Assembly: GCA_964447315.1 (NCBI GenBank)
Contig: CAYURQ010000006.1
Location: 1 to 46,796, forward strand
Direction: 5' to 3'
Length of the DNA: 46,796 nucleotides
Source: MWBV01 sp964447315
GTDB lineage: Archaea > Nanobdellota > Nanobdellia > Pacearchaeales > GW2011-AR1
The translations under genes were made by a program, and so were the position numbers. The notes under the pieces are model-generated. The model did not search any database, was not told the origin of the DNA, and saw only the letters and a program-made list of their open reading frames with translations. Positions 44,743-46,796 of the stretch are shown one piece after another. The stretch's first letter is position 1; each line of letters opens with the position of its first letter.

Positions 44743-45012
44743 TTAGAATAAACCTCCTTTAATCAAAACATACAGTAAATACACAAAAAGAACTCCACAA
44801 ATTATTGAGAAAAGATATAATAAATAAGCTTGGAACATTTTCTCTTTTATAAAATAATCTTTTGGAATAAATAGAGGGAGAAAAAATAAAATCCAGCCCG
44901 GATAAATCTTTATATCTTTCCGATAATAATTTTCTTGTAATTCCTTTTTAACACTAAAAAAGATGTAACCCAAAACAACTGCCAAAATAAGAACTATCAC
45001 TCCAATAATCAT
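44743..45012 (-). CDS. 89-residue membrane protein between the RHS genes
   Basis: Two or three hydrophobic stretches: MIIGVIVLILAVVLGYIFF, then YPGWILFFLPLFI, then AYLLYLFSIICGVLFVYLLYVLI, separated by basic loops. The ATG overlaps the stop of the RHS-core gene (ATGA at 45009-45012) and the stop directly precedes the start of the giant gene, so all three are coupled. Position and size suit an immunity protein or a secretion helper; no family recognised. Confidence 0.7.
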   Translation of the reverse strand: MIIGVIVLILAVVLGYIFFSVKKELQENYYRKDIKIYPGWILFFLPLFIPKDYFIKEKMFQAYLLYLFSIICGVLFVYLLYVLIKGGLF

Positions 45013-46403
45013 CTTCCAAATAACCTCCCAAAAAAATCCTTTGCTTTAGAGAATACATTACTAACTGTAGACTTTACATTATTAAAAAAGGTTTTGCTTT
45101 CCCCAAAAGTAGATTTACTAGGGGAAGTAAATGCTGAAGAAAATCCCAAGCTTCCACCAGATCCAGATGACACACTTGAGGATTGATCATATTCTATTGA
45201 AGAACCCATATTGCTTATGGAATCAAAAGAAGGAACTTCCAAACCATATTCTGAAGAGAATGAATAAACACTATTCAAGAAAGAAACTGATTCGACAGCA
45301 CCTCCAAAAGCAATACCTCCAACAGAAAGTAAAATGCTACCAAAACCAAAAACTACATCCTTTGTGGATTCAAATAAATCTTGAGACGCAAAAGGATGGT
45401 CTTCTCCAGAACCATAAGCCATCAATTCAATTCCTCCTTTAATCACATCGTACCCTGGTTTTCCAGTCATAGCCCAAAGACCACGATAAATTGCAAACTC
45501 ATTACTTTCCCAAGTTTCAGTTAAATCTTGACCAAAATCAGAAAAAACCTCTGGACGCCCATATCTTGGGGCATATTTAAAATTATTTATAGCAAAAATA
45601 TCTGAAGGATCCGCAAATGTCTTTCCATCAGAATCAACATAAGAATAAGGATTATTTCTTTCAAAAGAATATCTATTTAATGTTTGAGGATCATAAAAAT
45701 TCTGAATCATTGAATCAGGTTGTGTAAAAATCATTAGCTCTGGGTCATATTTCCTAAAATGATAATCAAAATCTTCTGTGTTAGTACTAAATTCTTTTCC
45801 TTCATAAGAATATCTACTTAAATCCCCTCCTTCAAGAACATCTCCATAAGGACCATAAAAAGAATCTTCTTCTAATAAACCAGATTCATTTGTAATTAAA
45901 GAAACACTACCCAAATGATCTCCGTGATAGTATAATTTTCTAAGAATAAGATAATCGTTTCCAAGATAAGAAACATTTTTTGTTATTTCTCCAACCATTT
46001 CAATTTCATCATAAACATAATAAGTATCATTAACAAAAGGAGTTCCTCTAACATTTGTATATTCTCTATTGAGATTATCATTAAAATAAACTACTGCCCC
46101 CTCAATATAATATTTATCATTCTCATCTGGTTCACGCACATATTTTACTAATATTCTATCTTCAGTGGGGTGATAAACATACTCTTCCAATATTTGATCA
46201 GAATCGTTAGTACTTCCATTATAAATTCTTATAAGTTGGTTAAATTCATTATATTCTCTATATTTCCCATCACCAGAAATTAAATTGCCATTTCCATCAT
46301 ACTCTAAGGTCATATTTGTTTGTGCTGATGAAACCATTGGAATTGATAATAATAGCAAAAATAGGATTAAAAAATAAGAAAATACTCTTACCTCTTTTCC
46401 CAT
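45009..46403 (-). CDS. secreted RHS-core protein with hydrophobic, Gly/Ser-rich C-terminal region
   Basis: 464 residues from the ATG at 46403, chosen because ATTTAAAT lies 25 bp upstream. Signal peptide MGKEVRVFSYFLILFLLLLS...SSA. YD repeats (LEYDGNGNLISGDGKYREY) are followed by the RHS-associated core: YYHGDHLGSVSLITNESG, SFYGPYGDVLEGG, YHFRKYDPELMIFTQPDSM, LNRYSFERNNPYSYVDSDGKTF. The usual YVDPxG at the core end is YVDSDG, so autoproteolysis may be changed. The remaining 207 residues differ from the core: a glycine-rich hydrophobic segment at about 348-374 (VVFGFGSILLSVGGIAFGGA), a Ser/Gly tract, and an amphipathic basic end (SKAKDFFGRLFGR). In RHS proteins this position is the variable toxin. 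Membrane activity is inferred. Confidence 0.85.
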   Translation of the reverse strand: MGKEVRVFSYFLILFLLLLSIPMVSSAQTNMTLEYDGNGNLISGDGKYREYNEFNQLIRIYNGSTNDSDQILEEYVYHPTEDRILVKYVREPDENDKYYIEGAVVYFNDNLNREYTNVRGTPFVNDTYYVYDEIEMVGEITKNVSYLGNDYLILRKLYYHGDHLGSVSLITNESGLLEEDSFYGPYGDVLEGGDLSRYSYEGKEFSTNTEDFDYHFRKYDPELMIFTQPDSMIQNFYDPQTLNRYSFERNNPYSYVDSDGKTFADPSDIFAINNFKYAPRYGRPEVFSDFGQDLTETWESNEFAIYRGLWAMTGKPGYDVIKGGIELMAYGSGEDHPFASQDLFESTKDVVFGFGSILLSVGGIAFGGAVESVSFLNSVYSFSSEYGLEVPSFDSISNMGSSIEYDQSSSVSSGSGGSLGFSSAFTSPSKSTFGESKTFFNNVKSTVSNVFSKAKDFFGRLFGR

Positions 46404-46423
46404 TAAAAAATCATAGGCATCAA

Positions 46424-46431
46424 ATTTAAAT
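46424..46431 (-). promoter_or_regulatory. TATA box of the RHS operon
   Basis: ATTTAAAT centred 25 bp upstream of the ATG at 46403; predicts one leaderless transcript for all three genes. Confidence 0.55.
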
Positions 46432-46451
46432 AATTTTACATAAACTATCAA

Positions 46452-46796
46452 GTAGTCAGGAAACTATTAACTAATAAATAATAAAAGCCATTTCTATAGA
46501 TAATTTTTTATCAAAAAGATACAAGATTATCAATAAGATAACATTAAGAAGATCATTTTTATAAATGTTTCTATAAAGTTCTCTTCTTTTTCTTAATCCA
46601 TATACTCTCCCCCGACAATCTTTAAAAAGTTAAAGAGTTTCAACAAACCATATTAAATCAGCAGAAAAAAAAGAGTCCCATGATTTTGGTCTAGATGCTC
46701 TCCCATTCGGTCGGGGCGTTATATGTAATCTTTAGATTACGTATTCTCGATCTTAGAAAAGGACCTCGATTCAAGAATCTCCAGCAAAGCTGGGTC
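46452..46796. other. region beyond the RHS operon with tRNA-Glu 3' remnant
   Basis: No ORF is seen. TCGGTCGGGGCGT at 46707-46719 matches the tRNA-Glu 3' end (36997-37009). The upstream 40 bases do not form the rest of a tRNA. GTAATC-TTTA-GATTAC (46725-46740) is a perfect hairpin, and CCAGC/GCTGG near the window end is another. Confidence 0.5.
46707..46719 (+). repeat. putative right attachment-site remnant
   Basis: Exact 13-bp match to the end of tRNA-Glu(CUC) plus one following base. It also shares 14 bp (CGGTCGGGGCGTTA) with the 3' end of tRNA-Glu(UUC) at 5283-5296, so which tRNA donated it is not settled. Confidence 0.5.

Larger units (their letters stand above)
37008..46719. mobile_element. 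putative integrative element at tRNA-Glu(CUC)
   Basis: Left edge: 3' end of tRNA-Glu(CUC), with a tyrosine recombinase gene 86 bp further on and reading away from the tRNA. Right edge: TCGGTCGGGGCGT at 46707-46719, an exact 13-bp copy of 36997-37009. Content: recombinase, PD-(D/E)XK-like protein, and a three-gene RHS/SpvB operon; no replication or capsid gene is seen. The direct repeat is short for a tRNA att site, so the right edge may be decayed or coincidental. Confidence 0.5.

Noticed and set aside
45131..45442. 103-residue plus-strand ORF inside the RHS-core gene
   Set aside because: Shadow of the minus-strand coding frame; composition follows the antisense of Ser/Gly-rich codons.

Overview
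The window comes from an AT-rich archaeal genome, most likely a DPANN archaeon of the Woesearchaeota/Pacearchaeota type; the exact lineage is inferred. Supporting this are an archaeal ThrRS with a D-aminoacyl-tRNA-deacylase-like N-terminal domain, an Lhr-type helicase, Elp3, two tRNA genes with introns in the anticodon loop, TATA boxes about 25 bp upstream of start codons (mostly leaderless mRNAs), and many secreted sequon-rich proteins with a short cytoplasmic N-terminus, one membrane helix and a large outer part. Only a handful of genes carry a strong GGAGGTGA-type Shine-Dalgarno. Two runs of N (25882-25891, 31757-31856) mark assembly gaps inside genes.

Layout. 1-3382 (minus): a giant repetitive secreted protein, open at the window edge. 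3.7-5.3 kb: an intron-containing tRNA (probably Ile-UAU), two small paralogous membrane proteins with strong SDs, and tRNA-Glu(UUC). 5.3-10.1 kb (minus): a compact operon of three ATP-grasp ligases and an S66 (MccF/LD-carboxypeptidase) protein fused to a DUF1861-like propeller, with an SD-led 33-codon ORF overlapping its 5' end. 10.5-30.6 kb: mostly housekeeping genes (circularly permuted GTPase, Elp3 beside a Trm9-like methyltransferase, ThrRS, HtpX, Lhr with its phosphoesterase partner, LemA, ferredoxin, PEP synthase), interspersed with lineage-specific genes. These include a secreted NlpC/P60-like hydrolase, a membrane sensor with a degenerate cyclase-like domain, and a free-standing domain resembling the N-terminal part of type IV pilus/secretion ATPases. 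30.6-36.0 kb: two large surface proteins (one with an EEEIV/EEEPV repeat, one with a LamG domain), small membrane proteins and tRNA-Thr(GGU).

36.1-46.8 kb is accessory. tRNA-Gln(CUG) is followed by a second copy of its own 3' end and a broken pilin-like gene. Next comes tRNA-Glu(CUC) with a 98-nt intron, and 86 bp beyond it a tyrosine recombinase. After it come a PD-(D/E)XK-like protein and a divergent, tightly coupled three-gene operon: an RHS-core protein with a glycine-rich C-terminal region, an 89-residue membrane protein, and a 1943-residue protein combining SpvB-like, FG-GAP, YD-repeat and DNRLRE-like modules. A 13-bp copy of the tRNA-Glu 3' end at 46707-46719 suggests that about 9.7 kb is an integrated element carrying a Tc/RHS-like system.

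The two strongest candidates for undescribed systems are the split RHS/SpvB operon on this element and the three-ligase plus S66 operon.
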